Shown here: positions 35,636 to 43,996 of the stretch, piece after piece
Layout: each line of letters opens with the position of its first letter
Position numbering within the stretch: position 1 is the stretch's first letter
Translations under genes and position numbers: made by a program
The notes under the pieces: generated by a model
The model's input: the letters and a program-made list of their open reading frames with translations, nothing else
Databases searched by the model: none
Told to the model about the DNA's origin: nothing
Assembly: GCA_963763485.1 (NCBI GenBank)
Contig: CAVXOW010000003.1
Location: 186,001-250,000 of the forward strand
Origin: CAWCKS01 sp963763485
GTDB lineage: Bacteria > Pseudomonadota > Alphaproteobacteria > Rhizobiales > Xanthobacteraceae
DNA length: 64,000 nucleotides
Direction: 5' to 3'

Positions 35636-37993
35636 TCAGAACGTCGCCTTCAGCCCCGCATAAAAAGCGCGCGGGCGCGCGGGGCTCACCGAGCGCGCGT
35701 CCGTGAACGCGACGCCGCCATTGACGAAGTCGGAAAGCTTCGCGGTGTCGAAGAAGGTGCCATAGGTCGCGTAGCGATTGTCGAGGAGATTGTCGATCCG
35801 GCCATAGATCTGGAACGTCTTGTTGATCTCGTACGAGGCGTGAAGGTTGAAGACCGTATAGGGTGGCAGCTTCGGCGCCTGATTGGATTCGTCTCCCACG
35901 AAATACTGGTTGCTTACATACAGCATGTCGCCGCCGACCTTGACCGCATCGGTGATGGAATAGTCGACCCCGAATTTGATGCGATGACGAGGAATAGCCG
36001 GGATCTGGTCACCGGGCGCCACCTGTATGTTGCCGTTCTGATCGGCAAACGGACTGTTGGAGCCGACAGCCAGTGCATCCAGGAAACGCGCGTCGACGAA
36101 AGCATAGCTGGCAGAGAGCTGGAACGCCGATGCTGTGAGCTTGGCTTCGGCCTCAATGCCCTGGCGGCGGGTTCTGCCGACGTTCTGAAAAAAGCCAAAG
36201 CCCTGCAGCACGGAACTGGGAATGGCAAGGATGTCATCGGTGTTGGTGGCGCGGAAACTGCCGAGTTTCCAGTCGAGTGTGGCGAAGTTCAGCTCGCTGG
36301 TGCCGCGGAAGCCGGCCTCAACCGTGCGCGACACCACCTGCTTCAGCGGTGGATCGGAAACCAGGAACGCCGCGATGATGCAGGGCCTTGTCGGATCGGC
36401 GCAGCCCAGTTCAAGCGGCGTCGGCGCGCGATTGGCTTCCGAATAGCCGGCATAGGCCGTCAGCTCTGAGGTGATCTTGTAGGTGCCCCCGATGACTGGA
36501 TTGAAGCGGTCAAAGGTGTCATTGCCGTTGAGCGCGGTGCCGATCTGGTCCTCGAGCGCAATGCGCGCGTCGTTGAAGCGGCCGCCGGCAGTGATCGAGA
36601 AGGCTTTTGTGACATCGAACGTGTCGAGCGCGTAGACGCCGGTGTATTGGCTGGTGGTGCGGAGCGACACCGGTCCGATCGATACTGGACTGCCGGATTG
36701 TCCGAGGATGATGCCCCCGCCGCTGACAACGTAATTCGAAGCGATGGTGCCAAGCTCCGGACTGCCATTGAAATGGGTGACGCTGGAATCGAGGCTCACC
36801 CCCACCACGAAGCGGTTGCCGTGCCCGAAGATTTCGTCCGTGTTGGTTGCCTCCAGCGAAAATCCGCCGGTGGTCGAGCGGGTCGTCGTGCGATCGATCT
36901 CACCCAGGATCGCATTGGGAGCGAACGGACTGGAAAGCTGGTTTCCGTCGATGCCGTTGGCGGGCGTGCTGCCGTCGCCGAAACAAAGCAGCGTCGCGTC
37001 GGCGGCGCAGGGCTGCGTGCTGGTCGGATTGCCGTCCCAGGTTTGCTGGCTGAAGGAACGTACATGGGCGATGGCCCGGACAGTCCAGGCGGGCGTGACT
37101 TCGACCGTTCCGGTCAGGTTGGCGTATGCGACCTGGTTGGCGTTGGTTTGCGGCGTCGTGTAGGTGGCGCTCCAGGATTGCTGCAACAATTCGATCGGCA
37201 CGGTGGCCGGGGCGCCGAATTTGTTGTCGGCCAATCCCATGTTGAGATGGAATTCGGCGTTCGCGTTCTGATAACCGACATCGCTGTAGAAGCGGCGGAT
37301 ATCCGACTGCGAGAAGTTGCGGAAGCCGCCGTCGTGCAGGCCTTCGAGCGCGCCGTAGACCGAGAACTGGTCGATCGCTTTGCCCCATTGCGCCGAACTC
37401 TGGATGCGCCGGAACGAGCCGCCCATGGTGTTGATCTCGGCGCCCTGATAGCCAAAACCATCCTTCATCTGAACGGTGACGGCGCCACCCAGCGCATTGA
37501 GGCCGAAGGCGGGGTTGTTCGTCACCACCGCAACCGAATTGATCGCTCCGGTCGGGATCAGGTCCCAATTGACGATGTCGCCGAACGCTTCATTGATGCG
37601 GACGCCGTTCTGATACGCGGCCAGCCCTTGCGGTGTACCCGAGACCGGCGAGCCGACAAACCCGCGAAACTCAACATTGGGCTGGAAGGGATTGCCGGCG
37701 ACCTCGTTGATGTTGACGGCCGGCACGCTCTGCCGCAGGGCATCGGTGACGTTCAGTGAGCCGGTGCGCTCGATCTGCCTGGAATCCACGACGTTGATGC
37801 TGGATGGCACCTTGTCGACCGCGAGCGCCGTGCCCGGAGTCGCAACTGGCGTGGTCGGATACACCACAGTGGTCGGCAGCACGTTGGTGTGGCTTCCGCG
37901 GTCCGGTTCGCTCTTGTCCTGCGCATATGCCAATCCGCATCCGGCAAGCACACCCGCGGACACCGATGCGAGAAGGGATACGCGAACGCCCAT
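35636..37993 (-). CDS. TonB-dependent outer-membrane receptor
   Basis: A 785-residue receptor. A signal peptide (VSLLASVSAGVLAGCGLAYA) cleaves near residue 24. The plug domain begins around VDKVPSSINVVDSRQIERTG and includes NPFQPNVEFRGF and NALGGAVTVQMKDGF. The barrel follows, with typical aromatic strands (EANRAPTPLELGCADP; QIYGRIDNLLDNRYATYGTF) and a C-terminal phenylalanine (AFYAGLKATF) for BAM recognition. Such receptors import siderophores, cobalamin or other substrates with TonB-ExbBD energy. No siderophore genes are nearby; the neighbour is the Tat P450, suggesting a lipid-like or aromatic ligand. No FecI/FecR pair is present. Confidence 0.93.
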   Translation of the reverse strand: MGVRVSLLASVSAGVLAGCGLAYAQDKSEPDRGSHTNVLPTTVVYPTTPVATPGTALAVDKVPSSINVVDSRQIERTGSLNVTDALRQSVPAVNINEVAGNPFQPNVEFRGFVGSPVSGTPQGLAAYQNGVRINEAFGDIVNWDLIPTGAINSVAVVTNNPAFGLNALGGAVTVQMKDGFGYQGAEINTMGGSFRRIQSSAQWGKAIDQFSVYGALEGLHDGGFRNFSQSDIRRFYSDVGYQNANAEFHLNMGLADNKFGAPATVPIELLQQSWSATYTTPQTNANQVAYANLTGTVEVTPAWTVRAIAHVRSFSQQTWDGNPTSTQPCAADATLLCFGDGSTPANGIDGNQLSSPFAPNAILGEIDRTTTRSTTGGFSLEATNTDEIFGHGNRFVVGVSLDSSVTHFNGSPELGTIASNYVVSGGGIILGQSGSPVSIGPVSLRTTSQYTGVYALDTFDVTKAFSITAGGRFNDARIALEDQIGTALNGNDTFDRFNPVIGGTYKITSELTAYAGYSEANRAPTPLELGCADPTRPCIIAAFLVSDPPLKQVVSRTVEAGFRGTSELNFATLDWKLGSFRATNTDDILAIPSSVLQGFGFFQNVGRTRRQGIEAEAKLTASAFQLSASYAFVDARFLDALAVGSNSPFADQNGNIQVAPGDQIPAIPRHRIKFGVDYSITDAVKVGGDMLYVSNQYFVGDESNQAPKLPPYTVFNLHASYEINKTFQIYGRIDNLLDNRYATYGTFFDTAKLSDFVNGGVAFTDARSVSPARPRAFYAGLKATF

Positions 37994-38167
37994 CTGTTCC
38001 GCCCCATCGCCCGCTCGGGCACCCTTAATCCCCGTCGGTTCGCAATCGCGATCTTAGTAACGCAGATAGCAGCGCACCAGCCGTTGCGGGTCACAAACCG
38101 AAGTCCGAGCTGGGGCGCAGCTTATCAAGAAAGAGGCCGGCGCAGCCAAGGTCTCAGTTGAGTCATG

Positions 38168-38390
38168 AGCCGACGTGGCGCACCCTGCGACGTCACGTCC
38201 GCTCAAGTCTTGAAAGCAGGCCGTCCGCTCCAACAGGACGGATATGATGATGCCGGAGGCCAATCCCCAAAAGGCCGTTCCAACGTTCAACAACGGCACG
38301 TCGGCAACAGTGACGAGAAACGCCACCAGCGCGCCGAGGGAGAGACGGTTGGCGAACGCGGTGACGAAAACTGTCGGCAAGACGCGCAAC
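38168..38390 (+). repeat. Duplicated benE 3' fragment, left copy
   Basis: Bases 38225-38390 match 45073-45238 without gaps and with few substitutions; 38168-38219 also matches 44933-44984. The right copy is the 3' end of the intact benE gene, so this left copy is a fragment of its last 55 or so codons (VTAFANRLSLGALVAFLV...) read on the minus strand. The two copies are direct repeats about 6.85 kb apart and bracket the outer-membrane protein and ABC importer genes. Homology stops abruptly at CGCAAC (38390). Confidence 0.9.
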
Positions 38391-39275
38391 GCGCCGCGGC
38401 TGGCCGTCTTCCCGCCGGCTGGCTTCGCGTCAATATTCATCTCGATAATGCTGAGTTTGGTCCCTGCATACGCCGCCGACGACCTCGCTTTCGACACTGA
38501 AAACCTGTTCGGATTTGTTGTTGGAACCGATGTTGGAAATGTCGGCGAAGTGGAGCTTGAAACGGAAACAGCAGGCGCGTTCGGCAAGAGATCGGGCTCA
38601 TTCGCAGCGCTCTCGAGCGCGTTTTCTGTCGAGTACACACCGTCGCAGAACTTTCGCATGGAGATTGGCGCCCTTGCCGATCGTCATGATATCTCCGGCG
38701 TACGCGATCTCGACAATGTGCATCGAACGAGTTTCCAGGGCCTCTCGCTCGACATGCGCTATCGCCTGCTCGACCGGCGACAGTGGGGGATCGGGTTGTC
38801 GCTGCTTGCCGAACCGCATTGGCTCCGAGTCGATGACACGACCGGGCAACGCGTTGCGCAGTACGGCTCTGGATTTGCGGTGCTGGTCGACAAGGAACTG
38901 GTTGCCGGTCGCATCGTCGCCGCGTTCAACCTTCTCTATGAGCCGGATGCGGTGCAATCACGACTGACCGGGATGTGGTCGCACGAGGCGGTTGCGGGAG
39001 CAGGCAGCGGGCTCATGGTGCAATTGCAGCCGGGATTTTCGGTTGGCGCGGAGGCGCGGTACCTCAGGGCGTATGACAGCGTTGGCTTCAATCGTTTCGC
39101 CGGGCAGGCGCTGTTCATCGGCCCAACTGTCTTCTACCGGGCATCTGAGAGCTTGCGCATTACGGCTGCGTGGAATGTCCAGGCTGCAGGCAAGGCGGTT
39201 GCTGATCCGGGCGCGCTCGATCTGACGAACTTCTCGCGTCATCAGATCAAGATCAGAATTGGATATCAGTTTTGA
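38244..39275 (+). CDS. Outer-membrane beta-barrel protein, start fused to repeat
   Basis: The frame from ATG 38244 encodes 343 residues, but the first 49 come from the antisense of the duplicated benE fragment. Genuine coding begins around 38400, with AVFPPAGFASIFISIMLSLV and a signal-cleavage region AYAA. The mature part has alternating amphipathic strands (YTPSQNFRMEIGALAD, FSVGAEARYLRAYDSVGF) and ends KIRIGYQF with a C-terminal Phe, as in outer-membrane barrels. The original start seems to have been removed by the rearrangement; an AGGA before the ATG cluster at 38244 could now drive translation. Substrate unknown; it precedes an importer operon. Confidence 0.65.
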   Translation: MMMPEANPQKAVPTFNNGTSATVTRNATSAPRERRLANAVTKTVGKTRNAPRLAVFPPAGFASIFISIMLSLVPAYAADDLAFDTENLFGFVVGTDVGNVGEVELETETAGAFGKRSGSFAALSSAFSVEYTPSQNFRMEIGALADRHDISGVRDLDNVHRTSFQGLSLDMRYRLLDRRQWGIGLSLLAEPHWLRVDDTTGQRVAQYGSGFAVLVDKELVAGRIVAAFNLLYEPDAVQSRLTGMWSHEAVAGAGSGLMVQLQPGFSVGAEARYLRAYDSVGFNRFAGQALFIGPTVFYRASESLRITAAWNVQAAGKAVADPGALDLTNFSRHQIKIRIGYQF

Positions 39276-39750
39276 AGTGCCTTCGCTGATCAGTTTTGGC
39301 CGATCAGTTGATGCGACGAAGCCGCCCGGCGCCGCGCGGCAATCCTCAGCAAATCGTTCAAGGTCGAACATCATCATCCTCTTCTCGATATCTTTTTGAA
39401 GCTGCGCTCACAGCAATGATGCGATGCAGCTAATTCGTCAGCAACGCTGACATGCTCGGCTGCTCAGTCCTGGCTGACGTTCATCGTCAGCAGAAGGTTA
39501 AATCGCTCACATCACGCTGATTGCGTTCGATCGTTCGTCTGTGCTGCGTGCGATTTCGCATGGCGGTGAGGCAAGGTGTGCCACGATCAGTGACATTCGC
39601 ACCGGGACTGCAGACTGTTCGAAAGTACTGAAGCAGCGTTGTTGACTTCGCATAGGCCGTGCGCGAACATCAGTGCGCAATTTGCCTGCATCATGCCAAC
39701 AAAAAAAACGGGCGCATTCGAAAGAAAAAGCGCTCCGCTTACGGAGGGTG
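39276..39750. other. Long 5' region of the ABC importer operon
   Basis: No coding frame is supported. The interval contains a perfect inverted repeat GCTGACG-N5-CGTCAGC at 39473-39491, a plausible operator, and an A8 tract followed by a GC-rich segment just before the ribosome site GGAGGG (39742-39747). It very likely holds the promoter and regulator site of the operon starting at 39751. Confidence 0.5.
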
Positions 39751-41133
39751 ATGGAAATGGTCAAATTTAGCCGGAGATCAGTGCTACGCGGCTCGGTTGG
39801 ACTGGCCGCTGCGGCCACACTCGGTAAACCGTACATCGCTAATGCTGCCGCGACGACGGCGACCATCTGGGTCAACCAGGGGTTCGTGCCGGCAGAGGAC
39901 GAGGCGTTCAAGCAACTTGCCGCGGAATATATGAAGGTAAGCGGCAATACGCTCGACTACAGCATCATGCCTTTCCTGGCGCTGAACCAGAAGACGGTCT
40001 CGGCGCTGACCAGTGGCGATGTCCCCGATCTGATTTTCGCGGACGCCCCCGCATCTATCCTTCCGCAGAACGCGTTTGACGACAAGCTGGTCGACGTCAG
40101 TGACATCGTTAAGCCTTTTGAATCCCAGCTTTCGAAGACTGCCAGGGAATGCTCGACGTTCTATAACAAGACGGCGAAGGCCCACAGCTACTATCTTGCA
40201 CCGATCAAGCAGGCCTGCGCCCCGTTCCACATTTGGGGCAGCCTGGTCGAGAAGGCCGGCCTGAAACTGTCCGATGCACCGAAGACGTGGGATGCGTTCT
40301 GGGATTTTTTCAAGCCGGCGCAAAAGGAACTGCGTGGCAAGGGCATGCGCAAGGTGTACGCGCTTGGCCTGCAAATCACCACGGTCGGGCCAAACGACGG
40401 TAACAACGTGTTCCAGGCCTTCATGATCGCCAATGGTGGGGGCAATATCGTCACGCCGGACGGCAAGCTGCACACCGACGACCCCAAGGTGCGCGAGGCG
40501 GCAATCAAGTCATGCGCCTGGATGACCGACGCCTACAAGCAGGGCTACGTCCCGCCGGAGGCGCTCAGCTGGAACGATGCGGACGACAACAACGGCTACC
40601 ACGAAAAGCTGTTCGTCGCCGACTTCGACGGCACGATCTCGACCGAGCTGGCGATGATCAAGGACAAGCAGGCGTATAGTGAAATGGTCGTCATGGGCCT
40701 GCCCAACGGCAACGATGGCCAGCCGACGGCGGCCCAGGTCGGCGCCGGCGGTGGCTTCATTCCGAAGGGAGCGAAAAACGTCGAGGCCGCCAAGGATCTC
40801 ATGAAGTACTGGATGCAGCCCAAGGTCATGAACGACAACCTGAAGGTTGGCCTTGGACGATGGGTGCCAGCCATTCCTCAGATCGTCAAGGACGACCCAT
40901 GGTGGCTCGACCGCGCGGCGGATCCGCACCGTGCCCCATATGTGACCGAGGCCGTGCTCGGGCCGACGATTTCGCCCTACGAGGGATTCAACCCCGCCTG
41001 GGGCCAGGTCAACGCTGAGCAGCTCTGGGGCCAAGCACATGCCGATGTCATCAAGAACGGTATGACGCCGCAACAGGCGATCGACAAGGCATTCAAGCGA
41101 GCGGAGGCGATCTTCTCGCAGGTTACGTTCTGA
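39751..41133 (+). CDS. ABC importer substrate-binding protein (carbohydrate type, family 1)
   Basis: A 460-residue periplasmic binding protein with a Tat-type signal (FSRRSVLRGSVGLAAAATLG) and cleavage near ANAAA. The mature chain has the two-lobe pattern of extracellular solute-binding family 1: GDVPDLIFADAP, LSDAPKTWDAFWDFFK, AFMIANGGGNIVTPDGK and FIPKGAKNVEAAKDLMKYWM. GGAGGG precedes the ATG. It supplies ligand to the permeases encoded downstream. The ligand is probably a sugar, polyol or related compound. The encoded ATPase is not adjacent and must be elsewhere. Confidence 0.92.
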   Translation: MEMVKFSRRSVLRGSVGLAAAATLGKPYIANAAATTATIWVNQGFVPAEDEAFKQLAAEYMKVSGNTLDYSIMPFLALNQKTVSALTSGDVPDLIFADAPASILPQNAFDDKLVDVSDIVKPFESQLSKTARECSTFYNKTAKAHSYYLAPIKQACAPFHIWGSLVEKAGLKLSDAPKTWDAFWDFFKPAQKELRGKGMRKVYALGLQITTVGPNDGNNVFQAFMIANGGGNIVTPDGKLHTDDPKVREAAIKSCAWMTDAYKQGYVPPEALSWNDADDNNGYHEKLFVADFDGTISTELAMIKDKQAYSEMVVMGLPNGNDGQPTAAQVGAGGGFIPKGAKNVEAAKDLMKYWMQPKVMNDNLKVGLGRWVPAIPQIVKDDPWWLDRAADPHRAPYVTEAVLGPTISPYEGFNPAWGQVNAEQLWGQAHADVIKNGMTPQQAIDKAFKRAEAIFSQVTF

Positions 41134-41136
41134 CAC

Positions 41137-41175
41137 AAAGCGCGATGAGATTTGGTTCAACCATCATCGCGCTTT
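41137..41175 (+). terminator. Hairpin after the binding-protein gene (attenuator-like)
   Basis: AAAGCGCGATGA and TCATCGCGCTTT form a perfect 12-bp stem with a 15-base loop, 4 bases after the stop. No strong T run follows, so it probably stabilises the upstream mRNA or partly terminates, giving more binding protein than permease. Confidence 0.6.
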
Positions 41176-41187
41176 GGAGTCTTGATT

Positions 41188-41236
41188 GAGCATGATCTTT
41201 CTCGGAAAACCATACCCACTTTTCCGGAACATGCTC
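41188..41236. repeat. Rhizobial palindromic intergenic repeat
   Basis: GAGCATGATC at one end and GAACATGCTC at the other flank an inner CGGAAAA/TTTTCCG pair, giving an imperfect hairpin of about 49 bases. The motif is a familiar dispersed intergenic element in rhizobial genomes. Here it separates the binding-protein gene from the permease genes. Confidence 0.6.
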
Positions 41237-41251
41237 TAGCGCGAGGTGTGC

Positions 41252-42169
41252 ATGAGCATAACCCAGCAGGCGCTTCCGGCTGGAACGCGCCTGACGAGCG
41301 TTGCGATCAGGCGACCCACCCGGCGCCGCGGACTTTATGGCTCCGAACGGATCTGGGCGGTCGCCTTTGCGTTGCCCTACGCGCTCATCTTCTTTGCCTT
41401 CGTCGTCTATCCGGTTGTCTACGGGCTATGGATGGGCAGCGATCCGGCGCTCTATCGCAAGCTCATCGACGATCCTCGCTATCTGACGGCGGTTATCAAT
41501 ACGCTGCTGTATGTCGGCATCGGCGTGAACCTGAAGATGGCGTTGGCTTTCCTGCTGTCCGGCTTCTTCATGCGCAAGGGCTGGTGGGTCAAAGGTGTTC
41601 TGGTCATCTTCATCCTGCCGTGGGCGACGCCGGCGCTCCCTGCCTACATGTCGATCCACTGGTTCCTCAACGGGCAGTGGGGGATGCTGAACAATGTGCT
41701 GTACCTTTTGACCGGTATCGACGGCCCTGTTTATTTGAACTCGCACTGGATGGGGCTCGCCGCCAACATCGGCGCCTATATCTGGAAGAATCTGCCGTTC
41801 TGGACCGTGATCCTGCTGTCCGGTCGGATGTCGATCCCGCAGGAACTCTACGAAGCCGCTGCGGTCGACGGCGCAAGCGGGTTGCACCGCCTGAAGCATG
41901 TAACGCTGCCGCTGATGGCGAACCTGTACATCGTCTGCGTGCTGCTCGACACCGTGTTCGCGCTTGGTGATTTCAACGCCACCACCTTTGTCTCCGGCGG
42001 GGGCCCGGCGATGTCGACCGAAGTGCTTGCCACGCTTGGCATTCGCTATGCCTATACGGTATCGCTCCCGCGGCTCGGAGTGGCGGAGGTCATGACAGCG
42101 TTGCCGGTGTTGATCCCCTTGATCTTCATCCTGATGCGCAAGCTGCGCATGTCGGAGGTGCAGCTGTGA
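41252..42169 (+). CDS. ABC importer permease, MalF type (pair 1)
   Basis: A 305-residue inner-membrane protein with six predicted helices and the EAA loop (LYEAAAVDGASGLHRLKHVTLPLM, shown here in part: YEAAAVDGASG). It contains LLSGFFMRKGWW and GLAANIGAYIWKNLPFW. The ATG at 41252 is used, with GAGG upstream. It pairs with the following MalG-type gene (4-base overlap). It resembles the third permease in the operon over its whole length, so the two arose by duplication. Confidence 0.92.
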   Translation: MSITQQALPAGTRLTSVAIRRPTRRRGLYGSERIWAVAFALPYALIFFAFVVYPVVYGLWMGSDPALYRKLIDDPRYLTAVINTLLYVGIGVNLKMALAFLLSGFFMRKGWWVKGVLVIFILPWATPALPAYMSIHWFLNGQWGMLNNVLYLLTGIDGPVYLNSHWMGLAANIGAYIWKNLPFWTVILLSGRMSIPQELYEAAAVDGASGLHRLKHVTLPLMANLYIVCVLLDTVFALGDFNATTFVSGGGPAMSTEVLATLGIRYAYTVSLPRLGVAEVMTALPVLIPLIFILMRKLRMSEVQL

Positions 42170-43047
42170 GCGTCGCGCGCACCCGGCTTCATGCGCCATG
42201 GCGCTACCGCGCCAATCGCCGCCTCGTGGAAGCCGCCTGCATGGCGCTGGGCCTCGCGCTGATCGTGTGGTCGCTGGCGCCGATCTACAACATGATCGTC
42301 ATCGCGCTTTCAGCCCACAATGACATCTTCTCGGGCGCCGTTTGGCCCGAAAATCCGACGCTGAACAGCTTCTATGTCGTCTTCACCGAGGGTTTCTGGT
42401 ATCTCGAAAACTTCTGGCATCAGTTCGGCAACAGCTTTTTTGTCGGACTGATGACGATGGTCCTCACATTGCTGATTGGCTCGCTCGCCAGCTTCACCGT
42501 CGGACGAATGCGCCTTCGCAACGGCTGGATGCTGACCAATGCGGCGCTGATGACCTATGTCATTCCCGCGTCATTCCTGGCGATCCCGTTTTACCGGATC
42601 ATGCAGATCTACGGGCTGACCAACCACCTGTGGGCGGTGATCGCGGCCATCACCACGTTCGCCACGCCGTACGCGATCTTCATCTTCTCGCAGTATGGCA
42701 AGTCGATCCCGATGGAGCTTGACGAGTCGGCGCGGATCGACGGGGCGAACCCGCTGCAGATCTATCTGTTCATCTACCTGCCGCTGATGGCGCCCGCGCT
42801 GGTCGCGGTCGGCACCTATGCCCTGCTGCTGGCCTGGAACGAATATCTCTACAATTTCCTGATGCTCTCGACGCCGGACAGCATGACGGTCGCAGTCGCG
42901 CTGGCGCAGTTCCTGAACAGCGACGAATCGCCATGGAATTACATGATGGCGACGGCGATCGTGTATGCACTGCCGCCGATGATGATCTATTACATGTTCC
43001 GCCGGAACATGTCGGCCGGCCTGACCATGGGCGGCGTGAAGGGATAG
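42166..43047 (+). CDS. ABC importer permease, MalG type (pair 1)
   Basis: A 293-residue permease of the MalG type. GTG start at 42166 overlaps the preceding stop. Hydrophobic helices are visible, with NSFFVGLMTMVLTLLIGSLASF, and the EAA-type loop MELDESARIDGANPLQ. C-terminal segment MMIYYMFRRNMSAGLTMGGVKG is typical for the family. It forms the heterodimeric channel with the upstream permease. It is paralogous to the gene at 43993. Confidence 0.92.
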   Translation: MSVARTRLHAPWRYRANRRLVEAACMALGLALIVWSLAPIYNMIVIALSAHNDIFSGAVWPENPTLNSFYVVFTEGFWYLENFWHQFGNSFFVGLMTMVLTLLIGSLASFTVGRMRLRNGWMLTNAALMTYVIPASFLAIPFYRIMQIYGLTNHLWAVIAAITTFATPYAIFIFSQYGKSIPMELDESARIDGANPLQIYLFIYLPLMAPALVAVGTYALLLAWNEYLYNFLMLSTPDSMTVAVALAQFLNSDESPWNYMMATAIVYALPPMMIYYMFRRNMSAGLTMGGVKG

Positions 43048-43075
43048 TCTCAATTCCGATGCTCCGCGGGGCGCG

Positions 43076-43996
43076 ATGAGCAGCACGCAGCAGGTTCTGC
43101 CGCTCCAGGCTCCGATACGTGCCGGCCGAGCGCACCATCCGCGCTGGCATTTCCGCTTGCAAGGTTCGGACACCGCCTGGGCTATCGCTTTCGTTGTTCC
43201 CTATGCGGCCGTCTTCGTGGCCTTCGTCGCCTACCCCGTCGTGTTCGGGCTGTGGATGGGCAGTCGGCCGACGCTTTACGCCTTGTTGTTCTCCGACCCG
43301 CGCTACATCGACACACTCGTCAACACGCTGCTGTTCGTTTGCATCGGCGTGAACGTAAAGATGTTCCTTGCCTTCCTGATCTCCGGCTTCTTCATCCGGC
43401 GGCGAGGTTGGTGGGGCCGGACGCTTCTCGTCGTGTTCCTACTGCCCTGGGCGCTCCCGGCGCTGTCCGTCTTCCTGTCGATCCACTACATGCTGGTCTC
43501 GCAATGGGGGCTCCTTGACAGCCTGTGGTCCGTCGTGACCGGCACCGACGGTCCGCTGTTCCTGGTGTCACGCGGCACGGCACTGGGCGCCAATATTGTC
43601 GCCTATATCTGGAAGTGGCTGCCGTTCTGGACGCTGATATTCCTGAGCGCGCGGATGGCGATCCCGCGGGAAATCTACGAAGCGGCTGCAATCGACGGCG
43701 CCACCGGCATCCAGCAGACGGTCCATGTAACCTTCCCATTGATGGCCAACGTCTATCTGGTGGCAACGCTGCTTTCTACGGTCTGGACGCTCGGTGATTT
43801 TTCAACCGTGTATTTCGTCTCTGCGGGTGCGCCCGCGCGCACCACGGACGTACTGGCCACTTACGGCTTTAACCAGGCGTTTGTCTTTGGCCACCCGGAG
43901 CTCGGGGCGGCAGCGACGATGTCGACTTTGCCGCTCGTCATCCCTGTCGTTATCCTCTTGATACGGCGCCTGCACAGGACTGGCGTGCAGCTATGA
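43076..43996 (+). CDS. ABC importer permease, MalF type (pair 2)
   Basis: A 306-residue permease, six helices, EAA loop IYEAAAIDGATGIQQ. Strong similarity to the permease at 41252 throughout: GVNVKMFLAFLISGFF versus GVNLKMALAFLLSGFF, and LPFWTLIFLSARMAIP versus LPFWTVILLSGRMSIP. It sits 28 bases after the first pair, and its stop overlaps the next start. It is either a second channel sharing the binding protein, or the half of a duplicated importer that lost its own binding protein. Confidence 0.92.
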   Translation: MSSTQQVLPLQAPIRAGRAHHPRWHFRLQGSDTAWAIAFVVPYAAVFVAFVAYPVVFGLWMGSRPTLYALLFSDPRYIDTLVNTLLFVCIGVNVKMFLAFLISGFFIRRRGWWGRTLLVVFLLPWALPALSVFLSIHYMLVSQWGLLDSLWSVVTGTDGPLFLVSRGTALGANIVAYIWKWLPFWTLIFLSARMAIPREIYEAAAIDGATGIQQTVHVTFPLMANVYLVATLLSTVWTLGDFSTVYFVSAGAPARTTDVLATYGFNQAFVFGHPELGAAATMSTLPLVIPVVILLIRRLHRTGVQL

